From NCBI GenBank assembly GCA_937625935.1, contig OW569363.1, positions 124,001-188,000 on the forward strand: a DNA stretch of 64,000 nucleotides, written 5' to 3'. Position 1 is the first letter of the stretch. The number at the start of each line of letters is the position of its first letter. The position numbers and the translations under genes are program-made. The notes under the pieces were generated by a model. It saw only the letters and a program-made list of their open reading frames with translations, was not told the DNA's origin and did not search any database. This document shows positions 30,581-41,284 of this stretch, piece by piece. Source of the DNA: Tetramitus jugosus (Eukaryota > Heterolobosea > Eutetramitea > Acrasida > Vahlkampfiidae).

Positions 30581-32518
30581 ATGACACGTGTATTCAGTCT
30601 TCAGGAATCCAAGGATCTCTGGCAAAGAAATCAACAGAAAAACAAGGAAACCACAAAGCTTTACAATGAGCTAGGCATTGTAGCAACTGCTGACTATGTC
30701 GAATACGTTGTTCAAAAGTTCTCTCATCATTTGTGCATTGAGGATATTCAGGATGCACCACAAGTCATTCGTCGTTTCACTTACTCGGAAGTCAATGAAC
30801 AAGCCAATCGAATTGCTCAATGGGCACAAGACAAGCTTCAACTCAAGGCTCACGATGTCGTTGCACTGTACATGGAGAATTGTGCCGAGTTTGTAATGAC
30901 GTGGATCGGTTTGGCCAAGCTTGGTGTAACTGTTGCTTGTATCAACACGTATATTACGGGTAAGCATGTGTCTCATGCGATAGAGTTGGCTGAGACGAGA
31001 CATGTAATCATGTCTTCCAAGAGATGGGAAACATGGAGTCATAGTGTGGAGCACTTTGAACGTGAAACGTACTTGCAACAGTTGAATCTGTGGGTGTTTG
31101 ATCGTCATGGAGATCAAGGTTGTGAGTCCATTGTGATTGATGCTGCCGAGTCTTCATCAAGTATCAATGGCAAAGTCTCTTCTGTCAATATTGTAAAGTT
31201 GGGTCGCGATGGAAGCCATGTTTTCTTGAGTGAATACAGCACACAAAATCTACCACGGTCTGTTCGTGAAGGTGTGTCGAGTGAAGATCCCCTGTTTTAT
31301 ATTTATACGAGTGGAACGACTGGTAAGTCAAAGGCTGCACTTTTCTCGCAGAGAAGAGTCATTGGAGCTGGTGTTTCATGGTCCACATCAGCAGAGCTCA
31401 CTTCAAGTGACAAGTACTATATTTGCTTGCCATTGTATCATGGAAATGGAGGTGTTGTTGCTGTGTCTGCTGTTTTCAACTCTGGTTGCTCAATGGTTCT
31501 CAGAGAAAAGTTTTCTGCTACTCAGTTCCTCAACGATATTAGGACATATGATTGTACTGCCATGGTCTATATTGGTGAACTCTGGAGATACATTTACAAC
31601 CAACCTCCGACTCCACACGACAAGGACAACAAGTTGCGTGTGATTATTGGCAATGGATTGCGATCTGATATTTGGACAAAGATTGTCGAACGATTCGGAA
31701 TCGAACGAGTTGTTGAGCACTATGGACAAACGGAGATGATTGCCGCGCATCCAATGATGAACTGTTACAACAAGGTTGGAAGTTGTGGATTCATTCCATC
31801 CGAGGTGTGGAATAACCAGATGGATGAGAAGCTTGTCAAGTACGATATCGAAGCAGACGAGGTGCACAGGAATGAACATGGTTTTTGTGAAGTGGCCGAC
31901 ATTGGCGAACCAGGAGAGGACTTGGTGCACTTGCCAAAGGGCATGTACAAGGCTTATACGAGCGATGAAGCAAATGAAAAGAAGGTTTATCACAATGTGT
32001 TCCAAAAGGGAGATTTGTGGTTCAGATCTGGTGATTTGATCAAGGTTGACAAGGAAGGATACTTCTATTTTGTTGACAGAGTAGGTGACACCTTCAGATG
32101 GAAGGGTGAAAATGTGGCAACCAACGAAGTGAGTGAAGCATTGACCAAGTTCGAAGGAGTGAAGGAAGCGAACGTTTATGGTGTTGTGATTCCAGGAACA
32201 GAGGGAAAGGGTGGTATGGCAATGCTACAGCTCGAGAGCAATGATATCGCCACATTCGATTTTGATGGATTGTTGTCTCACCTTCGACAGGAACTCCCAG
32301 GTTATGCAATTCCACTGTTCCTTAGAATTAGAACTCAGGAGAGCAGCAAGACCTCAACCTTAAAATTCCACAAGTTCGAGTACCAGCAAGAAGCATTCCA
32401 TTTAGATCGGGTGCCTGAATCCGATATCATTTTCCATCTATCATCGACTCTGAAGACGTACACAAAGCTGACACGAGAGGATTATGAGCTAATTTTGCAG
32501 CAAAAAGTTCGATTTTAG
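30581..32518 (+). CDS. FATP/SLC27-type acyl-CoA synthetase
   Basis: The enzyme would activate long or very long fatty acids to acyl-CoA using ATP. The 645-residue length is normal for the group. The AMP-binding P-loop YIYTSGTTGKSKAA is at about residues 239-252. The adenylate motif around HYGQTEM is at about 385. YFYFVDRVGDTFRWKGENV at about 495-513 is the FATP signature (DRxGDTFRWKGENV) and separates it from ordinary ACSLs. The C-terminal Lys region (TLKFHKFEY) fits the FATP end. It is a single exon with an ATG right after an A-rich leader. Confidence 0.88.
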   Translation: MTRVFSLQESKDLWQRNQQKNKETTKLYNELGIVATADYVEYVVQKFSHHLCIEDIQDAPQVIRRFTYSEVNEQANRIAQWAQDKLQLKAHDVVALYMENCAEFVMTWIGLAKLGVTVACINTYITGKHVSHAIELAETRHVIMSSKRWETWSHSVEHFERETYLQQLNLWVFDRHGDQGCESIVIDAAESSSSINGKVSSVNIVKLGRDGSHVFLSEYSTQNLPRSVREGVSSEDPLFYIYTSGTTGKSKAALFSQRRVIGAGVSWSTSAELTSSDKYYICLPLYHGNGGVVAVSAVFNSGCSMVLREKFSATQFLNDIRTYDCTAMVYIGELWRYIYNQPPTPHDKDNKLRVIIGNGLRSDIWTKIVERFGIERVVEHYGQTEMIAAHPMMNCYNKVGSCGFIPSEVWNNQMDEKLVKYDIEADEVHRNEHGFCEVADIGEPGEDLVHLPKGMYKAYTSDEANEKKVYHNVFQKGDLWFRSGDLIKVDKEGYFYFVDRVGDTFRWKGENVATNEVSEALTKFEGVKEANVYGVVIPGTEGKGGMAMLQLESNDIATFDFDGLLSHLRQELPGYAIPLFLRIRTQESSKTSTLKFHKFEYQQEAFHLDRVPESDIIFHLSSTLKTYTKLTREDYELILQQKVRF

Positions 32519-32579
32519 GCAGATGATATCATAAAATTTTAGGAAAATGAACATAAAGCCTTTGATAACTCATCAGATC

Positions 32580-33812
32580 TTATTGCTCTTTGAAACTTGG
32601 AGGGAATGTTGGCATCGCCAATGTCGATGTTGCATATGGTTTTGTGTGGAAATATTCGTGATTCAGTGCCTCGCTTGCCGATATTCGCTCATGTGGATCA
32701 TAAGCCAGCATTTGTTGCAACAACCGCAGACCAGGCTCGGACACCTTATTCTTAAATCGCTCTCTCAACCGTCTAAATGTCTGTTCTTGATAGTAGCGCT
32801 TATCTTTCAGAGATGATTTGCTCTCCTTCTTCAACAGAGCTACATTCGGCAGAGATTCATACCCTGGCCATACGACCTCATTTGGCTCACCCAACAACTT
32901 GTAAATCATTTGCAACTGTATCAGTTCTGTTCTACCGGGGAACAATGGTTTCGAAAGCAAAAACTCTGCAAAAATACACCCAACAGCCCACATGTCAACA
33001 CTTGTGCTATATTCTTTTGATCCGAGCAACAATTCAGGTGCTCTATACCACAGCGTAACCACTTTGGATGTCATTGCTTCCTCCTTTCGTTCAATCTCTT
33101 CAATCGAATCCTTCTCAACATCAAAATTACGTCCATAGTGCCTTGCGAGACCAAAATCCGCAATCTTCAATTGACCCTTACCATTGTACAACAGATTACT
33201 CATCTTTATATCACGATGAATCACAAAATTCTTGTGCATAAACAGCACACCTCTCAACAATTGAAGCAATAGACTCTTAACCTCACCCTCTGAGAAACAA
33301 TTGGGTTGCTTGTCCAACAAGACACTCATATCGTGCTCACAGTACTCAAAAACGAGAAAAACATTGTCCAGTTTATCACCTACGACCACCTGTTCCAAAT
33401 AAACAATATTCTCATGATGTTTCAACAATGTAAGCAATTGAATCTCACGCATGGCCGTCACTGGCATGCCATCCTTATTCTCCGACGCACTCATTTTGAC
33501 TTGTTTGAGTGCATATGTTTTTTGTGTGTGGAGATCTTTGGCTTCAAATACGACACCATATGTTCCCTGACCAATCTTTGATATTTTTTCAAAGTCGTGA
33601 ACACTGCGACACAAGCCATGAAAGGCATTGAATGCTTGTGCGTAGTTGCTGTGTTGACGTTGAGTGGTGTGAGCAGAGGGTGGAGTAGTTGTAGTAGTGG
33701 TGGCGGCGGTGGTGGTGGTGGTTGGGTTTGTAGGTGTTTGTGTCAGGGAGACATTGCTAGATGGGAGTTGCTGTTGTTGATGGTGATCTGGTGGTGGTTG
33801 TAGATTTTGCAT
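32580..33812 (-). CDS. CDK10: CDK10-like cyclin-dependent kinase
   Basis: A Ser/Thr kinase of the CDK10/CDK11 group. After a Gln/Thr-rich N-terminus (about 90 residues), CRSVHDFEKISKIGQGTYG holds the Gly-loop preceded by the CDK10-type CRSV lead. ALKQVKM carries the ATP Lys, and PVTAMRE replaces PISSLRE/PITSLRE. HRDIKMSNLL, ADFGLAR and RAPELLLG are intact. A 24-residue acidic insert lies between DFG and the T-loop TSKVVTLWYRAPE. The C-terminus MPTFPPS resembles the CDK10 end. The start chosen is the ATG at 33812; the frame extends 11 codons upstream to an AG (TTTTTAG) that could be an acceptor for an unseen 5' exon. Confidence 0.85.
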   Translation of the reverse strand: MQNLQPPPDHHQQQQLPSSNVSLTQTPTNPTTTTTAATTTTTTPPSAHTTQRQHSNYAQAFNAFHGLCRSVHDFEKISKIGQGTYGVVFEAKDLHTQKTYALKQVKMSASENKDGMPVTAMREIQLLTLLKHHENIVYLEQVVVGDKLDNVFLVFEYCEHDMSVLLDKQPNCFSEGEVKSLLLQLLRGVLFMHKNFVIHRDIKMSNLLYNGKGQLKIADFGLARHYGRNFDVEKDSIEEIERKEEAMTSKVVTLWYRAPELLLGSKEYSTSVDMWAVGCIFAEFLLSKPLFPGRTELIQLQMIYKLLGEPNEVVWPGYESLPNVALLKKESKSSLKDKRYYQEQTFRRLRERFKNKVSEPGLRLLQQMLAYDPHERISASEALNHEYFHTKPYATSTLAMPTFPPSFKEQ

Positions 33813-34270
33813 TTTTTTTGGAGGGAATTCTTGTTTCTCCTCCACCTAAAAATCACGAAAATAACATGTGATCAACAAATCCACAAAAGCAATACTTCCG
33901 AGAAGAGAAACACTGTTTGATGTGTGTGGGAAAAATCTCACAAGTGAGCGACAGACTCGCGACCCATTGCAGATGTTGCATTTTTAGCCCGTGACAAATT
34001 CGTGAGCGAACATGAATCACACACACAAGGATGATACTACCTATGTGCTTGGACCAAGAGATCCCAAAATAACAATTGGAGTGGAGTGATGAATGGTGGT
34101 TGCTTGCTTTGGTCTATTGCTTCGCAAGTGTGTTTTCCCCCTCCAAACGAGTATAAACACACCTGTGTAACGCACAAAATACACATCATCAAAGCAAGAT
34201 AAAAAACGACCTCCTCCACAGTAGTCAGTTGCTAGTAGTAGTAGTAGTAGTAGTGAACGCGCAGGAAACA
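33813..34270. promoter_or_regulatory. Divergent intergenic promoter region
   Basis: About 460 bp between two divergent gene starts. A possible 5' exon of the kinase gene may lie here. The plus-side leader has a short (TAG)n run at about 34231-34251. No other feature is seen. Confidence 0.4.
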
Positions 34271-35464
34271 ATGACGATGGATTATAATCAAGGCTCACCC
34301 TCCAGCACATCCTCCTCATCCATGTTGAGTCAGTGTTTGGAAGAAGAAAAATCTTCCAGTTTTTGTAAAATAACGTGTGCTATTGTAGGGGATAGTGCCT
34401 CCGGTAAAAGCTGTCTGATTCAGAGCTTGTTGCACAACAATTTCATTGAAGACTATGCTCCAACAGTATTCGAAGTGTATGATACGCAAGAAGTCATTAC
34501 AGATCAATCGAATGACCAGAATTATGCCGTACAAATCAAAATATTGGACATGGGAGGTGGTGAAGAGTATGAGCACATGAGACAAATTGTGTTCAGTACT
34601 GTTGATGTGTTTCTCGTTACTTTTGACGTATTTTATGGCAAGCAAACACTGCGAAGAGCCAAGTATCATTGGATACCAGAGATTAGAAAGGTGAACGACT
34701 TTGCTCGCATCATCCTATGTGGCTGCAAAACAGACAAGGGTATTCGAATGAAGCCAATATCCGAAAGGAGAAAACAACGAATGGGATGCGATGAATTGTT
34801 GGTGTGCTCTTCAAAGACTCGCAACGGTGTTTCAGATGTATCGAAATGCATGGCCCGGTTCGGAGCCATGAACACCTCACTTTCTTCAATCTTGTCTCTT
34901 TCAGAATGTCATTCTCTCTCTAACTCTAACACACCAAGGGAGACAAAAGGAGCTACAGTTGATACAACATCTAGAACACGGCGTCTCAGCATATCTCTCA
35001 GTGGTGCCTACTCTAGTTTTATTAACGCCATCTATGGTACAGCTCAATCAGAACAATCCGAAAGCAACGCCGGCAGTGAAACCACTGATATCGACAAGTC
35101 ACTTCATATTCCTAAACTACCACTAAATGAACTCAAGTGTGATGACCATAGAATTCACCGAAGATTGAGTATGACTTGGGGAGGAAGAAGTGGTCCTCTC
35201 TACCCAATGTCATCCTCTCCGATAACCAGGCGGAGGTCAGATGGATCAGAAATAACGAGACATGTAAAAGGTTATGATTCAGCAAGGCAGCAGCCAACCC
35301 AAGTCGCGCACTCACCAGATAAACTTAGTAATGGAAGTATGAGTGCTCGAGAAGCCGCAATCAAAGACCAGGAAGGAGTTATGGTGCGATCCATGAGGAG
35401 ATTATCTCTAAATCTATCAAATCTGTTTTCTGCCCCCAATAAATCTCAAGAAACATCCTCCTAA
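34271..35464 (+). CDS. Rho-like small GTPase with long C-terminal extension
   Basis: The frame is open from 34229 but the first ATG is 34271 (397 residues). The G domain lies at about 32-190: P-loop GDSASGKS, effector loop APTVFEVYD (Rho-type PTVFE), switch II DMGGGEEYEHMR in place of DTAGQEDYD, GCKTDKG for the TKxD motif and a SSKT for the SAK motif. A Ser-rich, basic tail of about 200 residues with repeated RRLSxSLS-like motifs follows and does not end in a CaaX box. The switch II change (Gly for the catalytic Gln region) may alter hydrolysis. A signalling role is inferred. Confidence 0.78.
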   Translation: MTMDYNQGSPSSTSSSSMLSQCLEEEKSSSFCKITCAIVGDSASGKSCLIQSLLHNNFIEDYAPTVFEVYDTQEVITDQSNDQNYAVQIKILDMGGGEEYEHMRQIVFSTVDVFLVTFDVFYGKQTLRRAKYHWIPEIRKVNDFARIILCGCKTDKGIRMKPISERRKQRMGCDELLVCSSKTRNGVSDVSKCMARFGAMNTSLSSILSLSECHSLSNSNTPRETKGATVDTTSRTRRLSISLSGAYSSFINAIYGTAQSEQSESNAGSETTDIDKSLHIPKLPLNELKCDDHRIHRRLSMTWGGRSGPLYPMSSSPITRRRSDGSEITRHVKGYDSARQQPTQVAHSPDKLSNGSMSAREAAIKDQEGVMVRSMRRLSLNLSNLFSAPNKSQETSS

Positions 35465-35878
35465 CCAACCAATGATCCTTTTTCAAATATTGGTCTAATG
35501 TTTACTTGTTCACTTTTGGAATAAATTGCAATTTTTGACTGATGATGAGAAAAAGTGGTGCATATTATTGGTTCCGTTCTTTAAAAGATAGGAACGAAAA
35601 TTGTTGCCCAATTCAGGCAAGAAAGAAACAAACTTCCAATTAATCCACCAATGACTACCAATAATACTATTTTTCGGCAGTCTACATCCCCAATGTTAAT
35701 GATTTATTCTTATAATGCACTATAATCACAATCGTTTTGAATATTTCTAATGTTTCTCTAAATCACCGAATCTTCATCACTCAATGCTCTATCTATTTTG
35801 TATCATTGCAACTCTCTGAAAAAATATCATATTACAAGGTTATGCGTTCATAAATCTTACAATTTAATATGTGGTTGC
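35465..35878. other. Convergent AT-rich spacer
   Basis: About 410 bp between two 3' ends; very AT-rich, with AATAAA-type motifs. No gene is seen. Confidence 0.4.
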
Positions 35879-37714
35879 TTAAGCAGTTGGGAAATCCCAT
35901 TGACTCACTTTCGTCACACTATTGAAATAATACTTCTTTCCCTCGTTGGTAGCATACTCGGACCAATCTGCTGGCAATACTTGCACTTGCGGTTGTTGCG
36001 TAGGTGGGTTCTGTTGCTGCTGTTGTTGCTTATTGTAGTATTCATTATTTCGACTCGAACCTGATGATGAATCTCCTCCTCTAAAATCTTCGTTTCCATT
36101 GTTTGAATAACTATTCGTTGAAGAATTGTAATTTTCGTATCTGTTATCTCTATATCTTTGATTCTCATATCGATTGCCTGTAGCACCATGCTGTTGATTA
36201 TAATCACCTCGATCTCTTGAGAAAGAATCAGATCGGTTATCTGCTGACACATCTCCACTAAACTGTCTTCCACTCGAAGAAGCAAATGCATTGTCGCCTG
36301 ATTGTTGTCTATTCCAATTTGAAGCGTTGTCTCTCGAAGGATAACGTCTCTCGTCCTCATAACCTCTACCTCCCTGTCTTCTATTGTCATACATCTCAGT
36401 TTCATGCGGGCGAGACTTGTGTTGCTGCCATGAGCCATGTCTGTTAGGGTAGTTATCACCGTAACCTCTGTTGGATACGCCGTCTCTTCCTCTTTGATCA
36501 GAGAATCCAGGTCGATCATTCCAACCACCAGAGGCTCCACCCACCTGTTGTTGTGGTTGTGGTTGTTGTTGGAAATTGCTCTGACCTTCGTTTCTATTGT
36601 AACCAGAGGTACCGCTGACCCATCTATCCTCTCGATGATAGTCTCTTCTGTCATTGTAGCCACCACCACGGTTGTATGAACTATCTCTTTGATAATCTCG
36701 GTTGTCATATCTGTTTAGCTGACCCTCTCGGGAGTATCCTCTTTGACCAGCACCACCGCCACTCGCAGTATTGCTATATCTGTTGTTTCCATAGCGAGGT
36801 GGGGATCGCCTCCTACCTTGATCATTGTAGAAACCTCCTCTCTGTTGATTGCCTCCATATCGATTGTTATAGTTGCTGCCTCCTCGATTGCTATAGTTGT
36901 TGTAGCCAGAGATGGTGGGAACTGATGTGGATCCTTCGTGTTGACCAGCACCTACTCTCATTCTCTTTGGACTTCTTTCTTCATCATTTGTACTGTTGTT
37001 GTTGTTGTTGTTGGTATTGTTCACTGGAGCAGCACTTGTTTTGTTAAATGGTTCTACTTCTGCGTCAATGCTCGGCCTCACTTGATCATACTCGCGTTTT
37101 CGATCAAAGTGACCAACGTCTCCACCAACACCTCGTCCATTGTTCGCATTTGATGAATCTCTATATCTATGATTGTCGTTGTCATACCGTCTATTGAATC
37201 GATTTCTGTTGTTTGCTTGTTGATTGTAGCCACGGTTTTGACCACCACCTCTTCTATAACCACCACCAGCATAAGATCCCTTTTCTTGTTGTTGATTTTG
37301 ATGAGTGCTACTACGATCATTTGTAGTCGTTGTTGTTGTTGTTGTAGTTGTGTTTGTCGTACTCGTTCTCTCTTGAGCATTCTTTTCATCGGTAGATGGC
37401 GAGAGATTGTTTTGTTCATTGTCGTTTGTTCCTTCCTTTGTGGGCTCACTCTCACCTACGATAGTTTGATCATCACTTGACTCTTGTGTGTTTGTTCGTG
37501 TTTCCTGCTCTACTTTTTCACTCTCTTGAGTAGTGTCGTTCTCAACGTTGTCAGTTGGTGCAGATTCAATTGACTCTGTTTTCGTTGTTGTTGATTGTAT
37601 TTCCTCCTCCACAGTTGTTGTTGGTGCTGCTGTTGTTGTTGTTATAGCCTCTTCTGTGGTGTTTGATGGAGGTGTTGGTTCATTGTTGTTGTTTGTTGTC
37701 TCTGGTGTTGACAT
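35879..37714 (-). CDS. WW-domain protein with RG/RGG-rich low-complexity body
   Basis: The first in-frame ATG is at 37714 (611 residues). Residues 1-140 are Thr/Glu-rich. The large middle part is Arg/Gly/Tyr/Asn-rich (GGYRRGGG, NNRYSN and similar), as in RNA-binding proteins that form condensates. The last 32 residues form a WW domain: LPADWSEYATNEGKKYYFN followed by TKVSQWDFP, with both Trp residues, the YYFN strand and the final Pro. WW domains of this FBP/PRP40 style bind Pro-rich partners such as splicing factors. An RNA-processing role is inferred. Confidence 0.78.
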   Translation of the reverse strand: MSTPETTNNNNEPTPPSNTTEEAITTTTAAPTTTVEEEIQSTTTKTESIESAPTDNVENDTTQESEKVEQETRTNTQESSDDQTIVGESEPTKEGTNDNEQNNLSPSTDEKNAQERTSTTNTTTTTTTTTTNDRSSTHQNQQQEKGSYAGGGYRRGGGQNRGYNQQANNRNRFNRRYDNDNHRYRDSSNANNGRGVGGDVGHFDRKREYDQVRPSIDAEVEPFNKTSAAPVNNTNNNNNNSTNDEERSPKRMRVGAGQHEGSTSVPTISGYNNYSNRGGSNYNNRYGGNQQRGGFYNDQGRRRSPPRYGNNRYSNTASGGGAGQRGYSREGQLNRYDNRDYQRDSSYNRGGGYNDRRDYHREDRWVSGTSGYNRNEGQSNFQQQPQPQQQVGGASGGWNDRPGFSDQRGRDGVSNRGYGDNYPNRHGSWQQHKSRPHETEMYDNRRQGGRGYEDERRYPSRDNASNWNRQQSGDNAFASSSGRQFSGDVSADNRSDSFSRDRGDYNQQHGATGNRYENQRYRDNRYENYNSSTNSYSNNGNEDFRGGDSSSGSSRNNEYYNKQQQQQQNPPTQQPQVQVLPADWSEYATNEGKKYYFNSVTKVSQWDFPTA

Positions 37715-38123
37715 GATCAACTTTTTCTTCTTTTCTGTGTGTTTGAAAGCTTTTTGGTTGGTTGTATGCTACGATTGTGGTATTGAAGCTTTTGCTACGT
37801 TTCTCTTTCGAACTGGAGTGTATTTTTGTGTATTTTGTTTGAATCCACGTGATGTATTTTGAAAATCTACAAGAAAGAGGTCTTTCGAACGTCGATTGCT
37901 GTATCTTTTCGTGATAAAACTTTGTGTGTATCTTCGTGGCTCACAAAACGTACTCTTCACTTTCAGAGGCAGGCGCTGAAATGTGAAAAACCGCCGATCG
38001 GAAAAATAACGAAAAAATGTTGGTTGTAATCTCCTATAGTTGACTGTCCCACAAGCAAAAAAATTTCGACGATAACACCAACCTCCCATCCACCCACTCT
38101 GGTTTTTTTTTTGATTTGAAGAA
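37715..38123. promoter_or_regulatory. Divergent intergenic promoter region
   Basis: About 410 bp between two divergent starts. The plus side has a T9 run at about 38104-38112 just before the NDUFA6 leader. Nothing else is recognised. Confidence 0.4.
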
Positions 38124-38669
38124 ATGATGAATCGTGTTGTTGCCTGCCGAAGTGCTGCTGCCACAGTATTCCAAAAGAACACTACTACCACAACAAACGC
38201 CGCCGCTGCTCTCTTTACTCAACAACAAACAAGAGAGATCAAATATCACGCCAGCAGAAACCACGCTGAAGCAAATCGTAATGTTCTCCGCATGTACAGA
38301 AGATGGATGAAGCTTATCCCTTGGATAAAGACTGTTTATCACATCCCAGTAGACGAAAAGCTGATGCTGAAGCGTGTGAAGAGAGAATTCTTGAAAAATG
38401 CCAAAGTTACAGACATTCCGATGATTGATGGGTTGGTGTACAGAGCTTTCCAAGATTTTGAGGAAGTCGAGATGCATCACAAGCAACGTGGTCACCTTTT
38501 GAGATTCTTTGCTGAGGCTGAGCCTGCTATGATGAACCCTGCTACTAGCAATGTTTCCGCATTGGGTAAGGCTGATCTTGCTGCTTCTGGACAAGTGCCA
38601 GAGCACATTGCAGCTTATTTGAAGGAGCACCCTGAATTGATGGCCAAATTGGAAAAGATGATGAAGTAA
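38124..38669 (+). CDS. NDUFA6: Complex I LYR-family subunit NDUFA6 (B14)
   Basis: A 181-residue mitochondrial complex I accessory subunit. An N-terminal basic, Ala/Thr-rich stretch (about 1-35) fits a mitochondrial presequence. The core VLRMYRRWMKLIPWIKTVYH has the LYR-like helix of the family with M in the LYR place, followed by RVKREFLKN, VTDIPMIDGLVYRA and HKQRGHLLRFF, all family landmarks. In other organisms the subunit binds the mitochondrial acyl carrier protein. A C-terminal extension of about 50 residues is extra. The 662-nt open frame on the opposite strand is taken as a shadow. Confidence 0.88.
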   Translation: MMNRVVACRSAAATVFQKNTTTTTNAAAALFTQQQTREIKYHASRNHAEANRNVLRMYRRWMKLIPWIKTVYHIPVDEKLMLKRVKREFLKNAKVTDIPMIDGLVYRAFQDFEEVEMHHKQRGHLLRFFAEAEPAMMNPATSNVSALGKADLAASGQVPEHIAAYLKEHPELMAKLEKMMK

Positions 38670-39085
38670 ATTTTGTTTTCGGATGATTGGAAACATGTGC
38701 GATGATGGAGGAGGATGATCACGAGGAACATGCGCATATTTTTTTTAAAATGATGAAAAACATGCATTGGACTCTAGCGAAATGAAAGAGCGACACACAT
38801 ATATATTATTTGAATATAATGAACCCGGTTTGAACAATAATAACAACTAAATAATAACATTAATACCAGTAATACGCATCAAACATTGATATTTTTTATT
38901 CTTCGTGCTGCATACATCGTTTGAGTGATATATTGAGTTGAAACATCTGTTCTTTTGGTAATTGGTGATGGACAACCTCTTTGCTTTCAACCTGATCTGC
39001 AAGACGCACATATTTTTTCGAGAGAAGTGTAATTTGATGTCAAGGTGAAAGTATGAACTCTAAACTTTGCGCGTCATTTGATATC
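38670..39085. other. Convergent AT-rich spacer
   Basis: About 415 bp between two 3' ends; AT-rich with ATATAT stretches. No gene is seen. Confidence 0.4.
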
Positions 39086-40433
39086 TTAAAGAATGAATTT
39101 ACGAAGGCAAATGTTGTGCCCATGCTCGTTATATTCAGCTTTCGTCACCGTGTATTGACTCCTTGTTTGCTCGGACTCATCCGTTGCAAACTTACAGGCT
39201 CCTTGCCAACAATTGGTGATAGGATTAGGTACTGTGCGAACTGTGACGTTCATGTGTGCGGGTGCCAACTGTCTCACTTCCTGCTCGATCCTCTTTTGAA
39301 AATTCTTGAACTTTGCATTGCCGCCAACCAGTACAATCGACTCGTATAGTATGGCCTGTGCGGCTTCATCTGCACCCAGAGTTGCTATACTGTTGCATAT
39401 CGTCTCTGGAATGCCAGATTGTTCCATTCCTATATCAGAAGGACGGAACAGCAGCTCTGGAACTGCAATCCTTTCGTTATTCAGTGTCAGCGTTTGTTCG
39501 TCTTTCCGGAAAATGTTGTCCTTCTTGACATGACCTGTCATACTCGTTTGATAGTCCGGCAATACATATGATTGTTGCAATCTTCTGTCACACTCTGTAG
39601 CACTCAATTCCTGCATGAAATCAAGTGACGTAAAACACATCTTCTCCTTCACAATATTCATCAAATATGTTTCATCTCTCATATCATAGTACCGCAATGA
39701 CACAATCTCCTTCAAATGGTTCGTGAGCGCTTTACCACCAATGTCCAATCTCTTAATTCCCTTTGGATGAATTCGATGATTCACAACAGGTATCACGTTT
39801 GTAAACGAAAAGCCAGAATCCACAATGAGTGCACTCGCAGAATCGCGAATCAACTGCATTGACTCATTCTGCCCATCTCGAAAACAATTATAAAAATTAA
39901 AGTAGGCACAACTCAGTGAACAGTACTCTGCAAAGCCAAAATGCTCAAACACCAATTGTTCCGTATCAGTTTGCAAAGTACCTGGTGTGAATGGCTGCCT
40001 AGACATGATCAATCGTGTTTCTGATGGTCGCACCACACCAGAAGACGATGACGACAATGCCTGAAGAGAGGAGCTTCGAAAAATGTGATCCCAAATGACA
40101 AACTCCAACTCACAATCAATCAGGTATCCTCTGTCATATGGGCGCCTATAGACTAGAGAGCTGAATTCTGTGAGATCGGATTCGATTTGATCTGCAATGT
40201 ATGGTGTACCTTTGCTCTTGCATACCATGTTTGGAAAAATTCTGAAAATTCAGAAATGATTGTTTTCGAAAATGATTGGATTGTGTGAACATTTGTGATC
40301 CATGTGTGTTGCAAATGAACATCAAGACTTACAGTGGTTGTTGATCTGTGTTCGTGTTGTTGGTTGCAGCATATCCAATTTTGATCGTGTTGGCGCCATT
40401 GTCGATCACAAGATTATTCAGCTGGGATGACAT
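39086..40433 (-). CDS. ARP6: Actin-related protein Arp6
   Basis: The model is complement(join(39086..40241, 40333..40433)), 418 residues. The first exon gives MSSQLNNLVIDNGANTIKIG, the actin-fold phosphate 1 loop with the NGA of Arp6. A 91-bp intron (GTAAGT-TTCAG) restores the frame into FPNMVCKSKGTPYIADQI. Landmarks are YDRGYLIDCELEFVIWDHIF, VDSGFSFTNVIP (phosphate 2 loop), the VNHRIHPKGIKRLDIGGKAL block typical of Arp6, and SIVLVGGNAKFKNFQKRIEQ near the end. Arp6 is a subunit of the SWR1/SRCAP complex that deposits H2A.Z. Confidence 0.88.
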
Positions 40434-41153
<720 letters not shown>

Positions 41154-41284
41154 ACTTTTTTGTCTAATAAATTGCATCTGCTCTCTTTCTTGATTATTGG
41201 AAGTTTTTCGGCTTTTCGGCTTTTCAAGTCAACATTCTTTGTTTGCGTATGAGATGGTTTTATTGTGTGAAAATATCGGGTAAG

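Noticed and set aside
38034-38696. A 220-codon open frame opposite NDUFA6.
   Set aside because: The plus strand has clear family blocks; the opposite frame has a Leu/His/Ser-rich composition typical of an antisense shadow.
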